DNA of 64,000 nucleotides from Paraburkholderia phenazinium (GTDB taxonomy: Bacteria > Pseudomonadota > Gammaproteobacteria > Burkholderiales > Burkholderiaceae). A program made the position numbers and the translations under genes. The stretch is from NCBI RefSeq assembly GCF_900100735.1, contig NZ_FNCJ01000008.1:186001-250000 (forward strand), written 5' to 3'. Position 1 is the first letter of the stretch, and every line of letters begins with the position of its first letter. Below the pieces are notes generated by a model, which was not told the origin of the DNA, did not search any database, and saw nothing but the letters and a program-made list of their open reading frames with translations. Shown here piece after piece: positions 35,613 through 44,334 of the stretch.

Positions 35613-37079
35613 ATGAACGAGACATCCGCTTTTCGCCCGGCACTTGAGCACGCTCTGAATCACTCGTTGGCGCATCTGGAAAGCCTGGAGCATAGCCCTG
35701 TCGCGGCTCGCGCAAGTTTGCATACGTTACGCGAACGCCTGCTGAAACCGCTCAACAGCGAGGGCATGCCCGCGGAGCAGGTGATTGATGAACTGGTCGC
35801 CGACACCGCCGGAGGCATCATGGGCAGTGCCGGCGGCCGATTTTTTGGGTGGGTGATAGGCGGCTCGTTGCCCGCCGCCTTGGCGGCGGACTGGTTGACC
35901 AGCGCCTGGGACCAAAATGCCGCATCGTACGCATGCAGCCCCGCGGAAGCGGTGATTGAAGAGGCATGCGGCGACTGGTTAAAAGACTTGCTTGGTTTGC
36001 CGGATCACGCCAGCTTTGCGTTGACTAGTGGTTGCCAGATGGCGCACGTGACCGCCTTGGCGGCAGCGCGAAACGCATTGCTCGCGAAGCGGGGTTGGCA
36101 GGTTGAACGGGACGGCCTCTTCGGCGCGCCGAAGATCCGTATCCTGAGCAGCGATCAATTTCACGGCAGCATCACGCGCGCAACGCGCTTGCTAGGGATG
36201 GGAACAGATTCGGTGACAGGACTGCGCACCAACCAGGCCGGTCAACTGGATGCGGCAACGCTCGAGCTGGCACTGGAGAATTCCCCGGACACGCCCACGA
36301 TTGTCTTGCTGCAGGCAGGCGACCTCAACATTGGTGCGTATGACTGCTTCGCTGACCTGATTCCACTCGCGCATCGCTATAACGCATGGGTACATGTCGA
36401 TGGAGCTTTCGGCCTGTGGGCTAACGTCAGTGCACGTTATAAACATCTGCTGTCGGGCGTCGAGCATGCCGATTCGTGGTCGACCGATGGGCACAAATGG
36501 CTAAACGTGCCGTACGACAGCGGTTTTGCCTTCGTTGCGCATCCGCAGGCGCATCGTAATGCGATGTCCTACGAAGCAAGCTACATATCGCACAACGATC
36601 AGGTTCGCGAACAAAAGGACTGGAATCCGGATTGGTCAAGACGCGGACGAGGCGTGGCGACTTATGCCGCGCTGCGCCAACTGGGTCGCCGTGGCGTTGC
36701 CGCTTTGATCGATGGTTGTTGCGATGCGGCGCATAGCCTCGTGACCGGCATCTCCGCTCTTCCCGGCGCCGAGTTGATGTGGGAGCCGCAAATCAATCAG
36801 GGGCTGGTGCGCTTTCTGGATCCCCGGCCGGGAGCCACGGAGAGTGACCACGACGAATGGACTGATGCGCTCACCAATGCGGTTCTGGCTAGCGGCGAAG
36901 CATTATTCAGCAACACCACCTGGCGCGGGAAGCGCTGCATGCGAGTGTCTGTATGCAACTGGCAGACCAACGGGCAGGATGTGGCGCGTGCGATTGCTGC
37001 TGTAGCACAAGCGTTGCGAGAGCTCGATCGTGGCGACAGGCACGACAGCCCCCGATCCCGCCCCACATTTCGTGTTTGA
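35613..37079 (+). CDS. PLP-dependent group II decarboxylase
   Basis: A 488-residue protein of the aromatic-L-amino-acid/glutamate decarboxylase superfamily. The Schiff-base lysine is in SWSTDGHKWLNVPYD; WVHVDGAFGLWA carries the PLP-binding Asp; GGIMGSAGGRFFGWV is the N-terminal substrate region. The ATG at 35613 gives a normal N-terminus; a longer in-frame reading adds a Cys/Arg-rich tail that looks non-coding. The substrate amino acid cannot be fixed. It stands just before the nfeR promoter on the same strand. Confidence 0.85.
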   Translation: MNETSAFRPALEHALNHSLAHLESLEHSPVAARASLHTLRERLLKPLNSEGMPAEQVIDELVADTAGGIMGSAGGRFFGWVIGGSLPAALAADWLTSAWDQNAASYACSPAEAVIEEACGDWLKDLLGLPDHASFALTSGCQMAHVTALAAARNALLAKRGWQVERDGLFGAPKIRILSSDQFHGSITRATRLLGMGTDSVTGLRTNQAGQLDAATLELALENSPDTPTIVLLQAGDLNIGAYDCFADLIPLAHRYNAWVHVDGAFGLWANVSARYKHLLSGVEHADSWSTDGHKWLNVPYDSGFAFVAHPQAHRNAMSYEASYISHNDQVREQKDWNPDWSRRGRGVATYAALRQLGRRGVAALIDGCCDAAHSLVTGISALPGAELMWEPQINQGLVRFLDPRPGATESDHDEWTDALTNAVLASGEALFSNTTWRGKRCMRVSVCNWQTNGQDVARAIAAVAQALRELDRGDRHDSPRSRPTFRV

Positions 37080-37121
37080 CAAACTATCTTTAGATATATA
37101 TCTTACGACACATCTTAAGAT
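37076..37121 (+). promoter_or_regulatory. nfeR promoter with repeated operator
   Basis: TTGACA (37076-37081) and TATCTT (37099-37104), 17 bases apart, form a promoter. ATCTT repeats begin at 37086, 37100 and 37112; the last forms a perfect palindrome ATCTTAAGAT (37112-37121) and the first a near-palindrome ATCTTTAGAT. Binding of the encoded PadR repressor here would cover the promoter. The E. coli homologue YqjI represses its own gene and yqjH in response to nickel. Confidence 0.7.
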
Positions 37122-37139
37122 ACAACACGGAGTACCCAG

Positions 37140-37892
37140 ATGCGTCATTCCCATCACTCCCGCCGTCACCACGACACCGACGGCCAGTATTCCCCCGACC
37201 GTTTCTCACTGCACGCGCTGTGGCATGCAATTGGCCGTCACCACCACCGCGGCGGCGAGCGCGGCGGCCGATTCGGCGGCGGTCCTGGTGGCTTCGGTGG
37301 CGGCCCTGGGGGTTTCGGCGGCGGTGACGGCGACGGTTTCCCGCGCGGCCGCAAATTCACCTCGGACGATCTGCAACTGTTGCTGCTGGCCCTGCTGGAC
37401 GCCCAGCCGAGCCACGGCTACGAGTTGATCAAGGCGCTCGAAGCGCGCTCGAACGGCTTCTATAGCCCGAGCCCGGGCATGGTCTATCCCGCGCTGACCT
37501 ACCTTGAAGAACTGGGCTACGTCACAGTCCAGCTCGAAGGCAACCGCAAGCGCTACGAACTGGCCGAACCCGGCCGCCAGCACCTCGCTGACAACCGCGA
37601 ACGCGCCGAACTGATGCTCGCCAAGCTGACCCATATCGCCCGCAAGATGGATTCGGTGCGGCGCGCGTTTGCCGGCGAAGAGCCGTTGGACCCGAGCGAA
37701 GGCGGCTGGCTGCCGGAGTTGATCGAAGCACGCCGCGCGCTCAAGCATGCCTTGTTCCGCCGTGACAACGTGCCGGCCGCCGAGCAACGCCGCATCGCGG
37801 CCATTCTCGCGCGCGCCACCGCTGAAATCGAAGGCAATCCAGGCGCTGCCGGTACAGCTAACGCCCCCGACACCGGCGCGGGCGATCTCTGA
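37140..37892 (+). CDS. nfeR: PadR-family nickel-responsive repressor NfeR/YqjI-like
   Basis: A 250-residue PadR regulator. Residues 1-45 are histidine-rich (a run of His in MRHSHHSRRHHD and again IGRHHHRGG) and 46-70 are glycine-rich. This metal-binding head matches E. coli YqjI (NfeR), which senses nickel. The winged-helix domain spans about 72-150 (LLLLALLDAQPSHGYELIKAL, SPSPGMVYPALTYLEELGYV). The ATG at 37140 has GGAG 8 bases upstream. It is followed by the ferric reductase gene, the same pair as yqjI-yqjH. The Gly-rich linker is longer than in E. coli. Confidence 0.85.
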   Translation: MRHSHHSRRHHDTDGQYSPDRFSLHALWHAIGRHHHRGGERGGRFGGGPGGFGGGPGGFGGGDGDGFPRGRKFTSDDLQLLLLALLDAQPSHGYELIKALEARSNGFYSPSPGMVYPALTYLEELGYVTVQLEGNRKRYELAEPGRQHLADNRERAELMLAKLTHIARKMDSVRRAFAGEEPLDPSEGGWLPELIEARRALKHALFRRDNVPAAEQRRIAAILARATAEIEGNPGAAGTANAPDTGAGDL

Positions 37893-37945
37893 GCCCCTGC
37901 GGCCGGCATCCCCAGCGCTACCCGACATAATTGGAGAGAACACTT

Positions 37946-38761
37946 ATGCTGACCAGGTCCGATCTCGCGGTCTCCCGCGTACGTCACCCCCTGAAATTTC
38001 GTCTGCTGCAAGTCAAGCGCGTTCAACCGCTGACGCCTCACCTGATTCGCGTCACCTTCACCGGCGACGATCTGCAAGACTTCGTATCGGCGTCGTTCGA
38101 CGACCATATCAAGGTCTTCTTCCCCGCACCGGGCGCCGACAAGCCTGTGTTGCCGAGCGCCGGCCCGAACGGTCCGGTCTTCCCGGAGGATCAACCGCGC
38201 CCGGTGGCGCGCGATTTCACGCCGCGTCGCTACGACCGTGACGCGCGCGAACTGGATATCGAGTTCGCCATGCACGAAGCCGGACCGGCCGCCAGCTGGG
38301 CGGCCCAGGCGAAGGTCGGACAGTATCTGGGCGTGGGCGGCCCACGCGGCTCGCTGGTGATTCCGACCGGCTTCGACTGGCATCTGCTGATTGGCGATGA
38401 GACCGCCCTGCCGGCGATTGCCCGGCGTCTGCAGGAGCTGCCCGCCGGTACGCGCGTGGCAGCGGTGCTCGAAGTGGCCGATCCGTCGGCGCGCATGGAA
38501 TTCGACACCGACGCCGAGTTGCATGCCGTGTGGTGCTACCGCAGCGATTCGCCGTATCGCGGCGATGCGCTGCTGCAAGCGGTGCGCGACACCTATCTGC
38601 CGGACGGCGAAGGCTATGTGTGGGCAGCGGGCGAATCGGCGACGATGCGCGCAGTCCGTTATCACCTGTGCACCGAACGCGGCGTCGACAAATCGCGGAT
38701 CCGCGCAGCGAGCTACTGGAAACAGGGCGCCGAAGCGGTTCACGAAAACCTCGACGACTGA
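37946..38761 (+). CDS. nfeF: Ferric reductase/siderophore-interacting protein NfeF/YqjH-like
   Basis: A 271-residue flavin reductase of the siderophore-interacting protein family, which reduces ferric chelates using NAD(P)H and FAD. Seen are the FAD-binding RRYDRDARELDIEFAMHE motif, GPAASWAAQAKVGQYLGVGG, and a C-terminal GEGYVWAAGESATMRAVRYHL that is typical of the NADPH site. It starts 54 bases after nfeR with a GGAGAG ribosome site and is most likely controlled by NfeR. A terminator follows within 20 bases of the stop. Confidence 0.88.
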   Translation: MLTRSDLAVSRVRHPLKFRLLQVKRVQPLTPHLIRVTFTGDDLQDFVSASFDDHIKVFFPAPGADKPVLPSAGPNGPVFPEDQPRPVARDFTPRRYDRDARELDIEFAMHEAGPAASWAAQAKVGQYLGVGGPRGSLVIPTGFDWHLLIGDETALPAIARRLQELPAGTRVAAVLEVADPSARMEFDTDAELHAVWCYRSDSPYRGDALLQAVRDTYLPDGEGYVWAAGESATMRAVRYHLCTERGVDKSRIRAASYWKQGAEAVHENLDD

Positions 38762-38780
38762 AACCGCGCAGTGCCTGTCG

Positions 38781-38801
38781 CCAGCCGTACGGCTGGCTTT
38801 T
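38781..38801 (+). terminator. Intrinsic terminator after nfeF
   Basis: CCAGCC-GTAC-GGCTGG followed by CTTTT lies 20 bases after the nfeF stop and 22 bases before the MFS gene. It could separate that gene from nfeRF or act as a leaky attenuator. Confidence 0.65.
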
Positions 38802-38822
38802 ACCTATTCAAGGATCTTGCCG

Positions 38823-40085
38823 ATGTACTCCATCAGCACCAAGCACGAACGGCGTCTACTCTGGCTGCTCGCGCTGACGCAGTTCACCATCATCATGGAC
38901 TTCATGATCATGATGCCGTTAGGACCGCAGATCATGCACACCTTCGGCATCACGCCGGCGGCGTTCGCGACGGCGGTGTCGGCCTATTCATGGTGTTCGG
39001 GACTCTCGGGCCTGTTCGCCGCCACTTATATCGACCGCTTCGACCGGCGCAAATTGCTGCTCATCGTCTATGCGTTGTTCGCGCTTTCCAACCTGGGTTG
39101 CGCCCTTGCCAGCAGCTATCCGCTGTTGCTCGCGGCACGCGCGTTTGCCGGCATCACGGGCGGCGTGCTCGCCTCGGTGATCATGGCGATCGTCAGCGAT
39201 GTAATCCCGGTTCAGCGGCGCGGTGCGGCCACCGGCACCATCATGACCTCCTTCTCGCTGGCCGCAATTGCCGGCGTGCCGGCCGGCGTAATGCTCGGGG
39301 CACACTTCAGTTGGGCAGCGCCGTTCATGCTGCTGGTGGTGCTCTCCGTGCTGATCTGGTTTGGCGGCGCGCGGATCGTGCCGCCGCTCGCTGAACACTT
39401 GAGCCGCCGGCCGCCGCCGTTGCGCCAGGTCTTGCCCGATCTCGGCCGCCTGCTCAGCAATCCGCGTCATCTGAAAGCGTTTGCGCTCACCTTCATCATG
39501 ATGTTGTCGCATATGATGGTGATCCCGTTTATCGCGCCGATGCTGGTGCTGAATCACGGCGTGCCGCCTGCGCATCTGTCGTGGATCTATATGGGCGGCG
39601 GCTTCGCGACATTCTTTACCTCGCGCGCCATCGGCCGCCTCGCCGACCGCTACGGCAAGCACCGGGTGTTTCGCATTATTGCCCTGGTGTCGATGCTGCC
39701 GGTGCTGTTCGTCACCCATCTGCCCGACCTGCCCTTCATAGCGGTGGTACTGTTCTTCCCGTTCTTTATGGTGGCGGTGTCCGGGCGGATCGTGCCGATG
39801 CAAGCGCTTCTCACCACGGTGCCCGAGCCGAGCCGTCGCGGCGCGTTTCTGAGCGCCAATAGCGCGATCCAGGCACTGGGTATGGGCTGCGGCGCGTGGC
39901 TCGGTGGCTTGATGCTGACCAATACGGCGAGCGGCCAGATTGCCGGTTATGGCACGGTCGGCTGGGTCGCGGTGGCTATCGCAATGGTGGGGATATTGTG
40001 GGTCGGCCGGGTGCAGGCAGCGGCCGCCAAAGCGCCGCCGAACCCGGCGACGGAGTTCCATCCGGAGCCGCTGAGCGAAGCTTGA
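38823..40085 (+). CDS. MFS transporter (12-helix, DHA1-like)
   Basis: A 420-residue 12-helix major facilitator. Helix 1 has TIIMDFMIMMPLGPQIMHTF; motif A is YIDRFDRRKLLL between helices 2 and 3, and its duplicate RLADRYGKHRVF lies between helices 8 and 9. These proton-linked pumps usually export small molecules. It follows nfeF with a terminator in between, so cotranscription by readthrough is possible. A role in metal chelate or siderophore export would fit the context but is inference. Start ATG 38823 has AAGGA 9 bases upstream. Confidence 0.82.
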   Translation: MYSISTKHERRLLWLLALTQFTIIMDFMIMMPLGPQIMHTFGITPAAFATAVSAYSWCSGLSGLFAATYIDRFDRRKLLLIVYALFALSNLGCALASSYPLLLAARAFAGITGGVLASVIMAIVSDVIPVQRRGAATGTIMTSFSLAAIAGVPAGVMLGAHFSWAAPFMLLVVLSVLIWFGGARIVPPLAEHLSRRPPPLRQVLPDLGRLLSNPRHLKAFALTFIMMLSHMMVIPFIAPMLVLNHGVPPAHLSWIYMGGGFATFFTSRAIGRLADRYGKHRVFRIIALVSMLPVLFVTHLPDLPFIAVVLFFPFFMVAVSGRIVPMQALLTTVPEPSRRGAFLSANSAIQALGMGCGAWLGGLMLTNTASGQIAGYGTVGWVAVAIAMVGILWVGRVQAAAAKAPPNPATEFHPEPLSEA

Positions 40086-40097
40086 TCCCGATGCAAC

Positions 40098-40124
40098 GAG
40101 GGGGCGGCCACTGGCCGCCCCCTC
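40098..40124. terminator. Long GC hairpin between convergent genes
   Basis: A perfect 12-bp stem (GAGGGGGCGGCC / GGCCGCCCCCTC) with a 3-base loop separates the MFS gene and the convergent chemoreceptor. No T-run is present. Probably a bidirectional 3'-end structure. Confidence 0.55.
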
Positions 40125-40155
40125 ATGTCTGCCACAACACCGCGGCAGAAGCGCT

Positions 40156-42069
40156 TTACAGCTTGAACTCGCTGATCACCTGACGAAGCTTGGTCGTCTG
40201 GTCCTGCATCGACATGGCCGAGGCGGCCAGTTGCTCCACCAGCGCGGCGTTTTGCTGGGTCGTGCCGTCCAGTTGCGTAATTGCCCGGCCCACTTCTTCG
40301 ATCCCACGGCTCTGCTCTTCGCTCGCATTCATGATTTCGTCCATGATCGTGGCGACTTGCGCAGTAGTCGAAATGATCTCGCCCATGGTCGAACCGGCAT
40401 TGGCAACCAGCGTGCTGCCCGAATCGACCTTGGCGGCAGAGTCCGAGATCAGCGACTTGATGTCCTTCGCGGCTGCGGCTGCACGTTGCGCAAGGTTGCG
40501 CACTTCGCTCGCCACCACCGCAAAGCCCCGGCCCTGCTCACCGGCACGCGCCGCCTCGACCGAGGCATTGAGCGCCAGAATATTGGTCTGGAACGCAATG
40601 CTATCGATCACACCGATGATGTCGACGATCTTCTTCGACGACTCGCTGATCGACGCCATGGTCTCCACCACTTCGCCAATCACCATGCCGCCGCGCGAGG
40701 CGACCTTCGAGGCATCCGTCGCCAGCTTGTTGGCCTGATTGGCGTTGCCCGCGTTCTGCTTGACAGTGCCGGTGATCTCTTCCATCGACGCGGCCGTCTC
40801 CTGCAGCGACGCTGCCTGGCTCTCGGTACGGGCCGACAGATCCTTGTTGCCGCTGGAGATCTCGTGCGAGGCTTCGGTGAGCGACGAAGCGCCTGCCACC
40901 ACCTGAGTCAGTACGCCCTGCAGCCGCTGGATAAAGCGGTTGAAGCTTGCCGCGACCTCGCCAAACTCCTTGCCGCCGGTTTCGGGCAAACGCCGGGTCA
41001 GATCCGCTTCGCCTACCGACAGGTCGTCGATATTGCCCTTGAGCACGGCGAGGCGCTTCATGAACACGTGAATGCCGCCGAGCACGAGCGCCAGCAGCAA
41101 GATTGCCATCGGCACCTGGATCGACGCCAGCTTGGCAAGAATCCGGTTGCTGTTGACCGCCAGCGACGCCGACGGCACCGCGGTTGCGATCAACCACGGG
41201 CTGCCCGGAATCGGCTTGAGGAACAGCGTCTGTGCGCCGTCGGGCGAGTCGAATGTGCCTTGGGTGGCACTGCCGCCTTGCACATCGGGCAGCAGATGCT
41301 GGATTTCCGCGGCCATCGGCGAGCTGGAGGCGATATCGGAAACATTCTTCAGCACGATATTGCTGCTGATCTTCGAGCTATTGCTGACGATCTTGCCGTC
41401 CGCTTCCACGATCAGGATCTGACCGTGAATCCTGTCTTCCATGTCCGCGACGAGGTGGTTGAAAAAGCCCAGCGTCACGTCGATCGTGGCGACGCCGTAG
41501 AGCTCATCGCCCTTATAGATGGCCATCGCACAGTTGGTGCGCGGCTGCGGGCTGGCATCGTCCTGATACGCCTTCGCCCACTTGCAATGACCTTTGGGCG
41601 CGGTCTTGCCGTTCTCGTACCACGGCTGCTCCCAGTAGTTGAGGGATTCGGGCGAGTTCCAGTGCGTGTTGACAACCAGTTTGCCGGTTGCCGCGTCGCG
41701 CGCGTAGAAGGTACTGAACTTGTCGCGGCCCTGCTCGCGTTTATTAGGCAACGGCCAGATGCCGCCGCCGAAGACATTCTGATCGCCGTACTGGTCGACC
41801 AGTGCCGGCTGCAATTTGTCGATCTGGTCACTATCCAGCACCGCTACGGTCTGGGTGATGCTGCGTTGCTGGGCTTCCACCTGGCGCAGCTGCTCGCTGA
41901 TCTGAATGGAAATCTGGTCGACGTCGCTGCCAATCACCTTGCCTTCCAGCGTCGCCAGATCAGGTGTGACGAATAGCCGGATCACGGCAAACGTGCCTAA
42001 TATCATCGCCGCAAAGAAAGCACAGGCGATCAAGGTAAAACGCGTTTGCGTCGACATTTGCGTGGGCAT
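40156..42069 (-). CDS. Methyl-accepting chemotaxis protein
   Basis: A 637-residue transmembrane chemoreceptor. Helix 1 (about residues 10-32) is followed by a periplasmic dCache-like sensor of ~290 residues that contains YGDQNVFGGGIWPL and VATIDVTLGFFNHL. Helix 2 lies near residues 325-345, then HAMP (LSVGEADLTRRL), and the signalling domain with GEQGRGFAVVASEVRNLAQR at the hairpin tip. The ATG at 42069 has GGAG 6 bases upstream; a second ATG lies 4 codons later. No CheW-binding C-terminal pentapeptide (NWETF) is seen. Ligand unknown. Confidence 0.93.
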   Translation of the reverse strand: MPTQMSTQTRFTLIACAFFAAMILGTFAVIRLFVTPDLATLEGKVIGSDVDQISIQISEQLRQVEAQQRSITQTVAVLDSDQIDKLQPALVDQYGDQNVFGGGIWPLPNKREQGRDKFSTFYARDAATGKLVVNTHWNSPESLNYWEQPWYENGKTAPKGHCKWAKAYQDDASPQPRTNCAMAIYKGDELYGVATIDVTLGFFNHLVADMEDRIHGQILIVEADGKIVSNSSKISSNIVLKNVSDIASSSPMAAEIQHLLPDVQGGSATQGTFDSPDGAQTLFLKPIPGSPWLIATAVPSASLAVNSNRILAKLASIQVPMAILLLALVLGGIHVFMKRLAVLKGNIDDLSVGEADLTRRLPETGGKEFGEVAASFNRFIQRLQGVLTQVVAGASSLTEASHEISSGNKDLSARTESQAASLQETAASMEEITGTVKQNAGNANQANKLATDASKVASRGGMVIGEVVETMASISESSKKIVDIIGVIDSIAFQTNILALNASVEAARAGEQGRGFAVVASEVRNLAQRAAAAAKDIKSLISDSAAKVDSGSTLVANAGSTMGEIISTTAQVATIMDEIMNASEEQSRGIEEVGRAITQLDGTTQQNAALVEQLAASAMSMQDQTTKLRQVISEFKL

Positions 42070-42205
42070 CGAATCTCCAGAGTTAATCGCTACCCCTGCT
42101 TTACGGCACGCAGAGCGTCTAACTTTATTTGATGCCGCTGATTTCCACCGAGGAGTTACCCTGGAGACGCGCAATCGAATATGTGCATTGCATACTTTGT
42201 TAGCG

Positions 42206-44152
42206 CTAGCCGATCTCCCGGCCTTCGTCGGCGCCCTGTGCGGCCAGCCCCTCTTCAATACGCGGAATTTCGCCGCCGCGCTCCGGCTTGCCTAGCAGGA
42301 AGCCTTGGGCGTGTGTGCAGCCGCAGGCGCGGACGAACTCCAGTTGCTCCGGTGTTTCGATGCCCTCTGCGGTAGTCGGCATGCCCATTTCCCGGGCCAA
42401 TGCCACAATGCCGCGAACCACCGCGGCCGATTCACGCCGGTGCACCGCTTCCTTGACGAACGAGCTGTCGATCTTGAGCTTGTCGAACGAAAAGCGCACC
42501 AGCGTCGACATCGTCGAGAATCCGGTTCCGAAGTCATCCAGCGCCAGCCCGATGCCCAAGGCGCGCAACCTTGCGACGTTGCGCCGGGTGGCAATATCGT
42601 CGCTTAGCAGCACGGTCTCCGTGACCTCGATATTCAGGCGCTCGGGTGGCAATTTCGTTTTCCGAAGGATTGCTTCGACCGTCGCGGCGAACGATTCCTC
42701 GCGCAATTGCACCGGTGACACATTGACCGCGACAGGCGCGCCATCGCGCCAGCCCACCGCCTCGTCGCAGGAGCGCAGCAGCGCCCACTCCCCCAGTGCA
42801 AGCACCAGACCGGTTCGTTCGGCAGTTGGAATAAAGGCCACTGGGGACAGCTCGCCGCGCGTCGGGTGCGTCCAGCGAAGCAAGGCCTCGCGGCCCGAGA
42901 TGGTGCCGTCGTTGAGATCGATGATCGGCTGATATTCCATCCGCAGACCGGTAAACGACTGCATGGCGCCTTCCAGGTCGCTGCGCAGCAGGCTCAAACT
43001 TTCGTCAGAAACGTGCTTGTCGGCGTCGAACACGGCAAACGCACTCTTGCCGTTGCGTTTGACTGCGTACAAGGCGCGATCCGCGCAAATCAGCAACTGC
43101 GGCCCCGTCTTGCCGTGCTCCGGAAACAGCGAAATGCCCACGCTCGCGCCGATATGCACGCGCGCTTCGTTAAGCGCAAAGGGGCGCGCCAGCGTCTTGA
43201 CGATGCGGTCTGCCAGCGAACGGACCTCGTGAGCAGGCGGCGCACCGTCGGAGATGGCGACGAATTCGTCGCCAGCCAGACGTCCAATCAGGCCTCCGCT
43301 CGGCACGATCTCGCGCAGGCGCAGCGCGGCTTCCTGAAGTATCTGATCGCCGGCCGCATGACCGAGGCTGTCATTGATGGCCTTGAAGCCGTCGAGATCG
43401 ATCAGCAGAACCGCAAACGCGTGATCCGGGCTTGCGGAACCCGCTTCGGTGCGCTCCAGCAGCAGTTCGTTGATATGCGCGCGATTAGGCAGGCCGGTGA
43501 GGCTGTCGTGGCGCGCAAGGCGATGGCTGCTTTCACGCGCCATCAGCAACGCGACCGTGTCGCGATTGCTGCGTAGCGCAACCGTAAAGAAACCGGCCGC
43601 GCAGAATGGTGCCTGGAACAGCAGGACGAGCTTGCCGTTGCCCGGCGAAAGCGCCGCACCCAACCCCAGGAGCCCGAGAATCAGCGATATCTGGATCAGC
43701 ACGAGACGCGGCGTGCCGGCATTGCGCCCGGCGAGGCCACCGATCAAACCGACCGCGCAAACGTTGCCGAGCAGGAAAAGCGTTTGATCTCCGCTGATAT
43801 TGCACAGAAAACTGCCAAAGCCGAACAGCGCGCTCCAGAGAATGCTTGCCACCAGAAATGCCGAGGTCGGCGTAGGCTGACCGTGCTCGCTACGGCGCGA
43901 GCACAGATAAATCAGTGTCAGGCGGGTCATCAGCAGTGCGACGACCGCGCCGAACCAGAAGGCGTACAGGGTGTTCGGATGAAGGTAGTAAGCCGTCGCG
44001 CAGACGCTGATTTCGCAAATCGCCGCAAATACAATCGAGGAGGTTCGCGTGAAGAGATTGGCGAGCAATACCTGCCGGTTGTCGGCGCTCAGGTGCTGGG
44101 CGGAGGAGACGGTCCATTTCAAAAATGGAGACCTTGGTTCACTGAAAGCCAT
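42206..44152 (-). CDS. Membrane GGDEF-EAL protein (cyclic-di-GMP turnover)
   Basis: A 648-residue protein with an N-terminal membrane domain (residues 35-195, about six helices), then a GGDEF domain and an EAL domain. The GGDEF signature is A293-GDEF, where Ala replaces the first Gly, so cyclase activity is uncertain. The EAL part keeps REALLRW, ADDFGTG-type DDFGTGFST, and KIDSSFV, so phosphodiesterase activity is plausible. It may therefore mainly hydrolyse cyclic-di-GMP, with the GGDEF domain sensing GTP. It lies upstream of the chemoreceptor on the same strand (gap 136 bases). Confidence 0.9.
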   Translation of the reverse strand: MAFSEPRSPFLKWTVSSAQHLSADNRQVLLANLFTRTSSIVFAAICEISVCATAYYLHPNTLYAFWFGAVVALLMTRLTLIYLCSRRSEHGQPTPTSAFLVASILWSALFGFGSFLCNISGDQTLFLLGNVCAVGLIGGLAGRNAGTPRLVLIQISLILGLLGLGAALSPGNGKLVLLFQAPFCAAGFFTVALRSNRDTVALLMARESSHRLARHDSLTGLPNRAHINELLLERTEAGSASPDHAFAVLLIDLDGFKAINDSLGHAAGDQILQEAALRLREIVPSGGLIGRLAGDEFVAISDGAPPAHEVRSLADRIVKTLARPFALNEARVHIGASVGISLFPEHGKTGPQLLICADRALYAVKRNGKSAFAVFDADKHVSDESLSLLRSDLEGAMQSFTGLRMEYQPIIDLNDGTISGREALLRWTHPTRGELSPVAFIPTAERTGLVLALGEWALLRSCDEAVGWRDGAPVAVNVSPVQLREESFAATVEAILRKTKLPPERLNIEVTETVLLSDDIATRRNVARLRALGIGLALDDFGTGFSTMSTLVRFSFDKLKIDSSFVKEAVHRRESAAVVRGIVALAREMGMPTTAEGIETPEQLEFVRACGCTHAQGFLLGKPERGGEIPRIEEGLAAQGADEGREIG

Positions 44153-44222
44153 GCCTGCGCACTTTTGACGGTTGATGGATCGAGACGGCCACTCCTCCGA
44201 TTATTACGTAAACGTTAAATAT

Positions 44223-44267
44223 GAGGTAAAAAGAGCGTGCTGAAGGGGCAGCGCGCTCTTTTACCTC
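44223..44267. terminator. 19-bp bidirectional terminator-like hairpin
   Basis: GAGGTAAAA / TTTTACCTC form the outer stem and AAGAGCGTGCTG / CAGCGCGCTCTT the inner one (one G-T pair, one bulged A), with loop AAGGGG. T-rich and A-rich arms make it terminator-like in both directions. It separates the enoyl-CoA hydratase (minus, ends 44335) from the downstream GGDEF-EAL gene. Confidence 0.6.
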
Positions 44268-44334
44268 AACGAATGGGTCGACCTGGACGCCACCGCTTCG
44301 ACGCGCTACCAATGCATAGTCGTACTACCCATTC

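Noticed and set aside
41660..41680. GTTGACAACC inside the chemoreceptor gene as another RpiR site
   Set aside because: Only the TTGACAAC half matches, and it lies in coding sequence away from any promoter.
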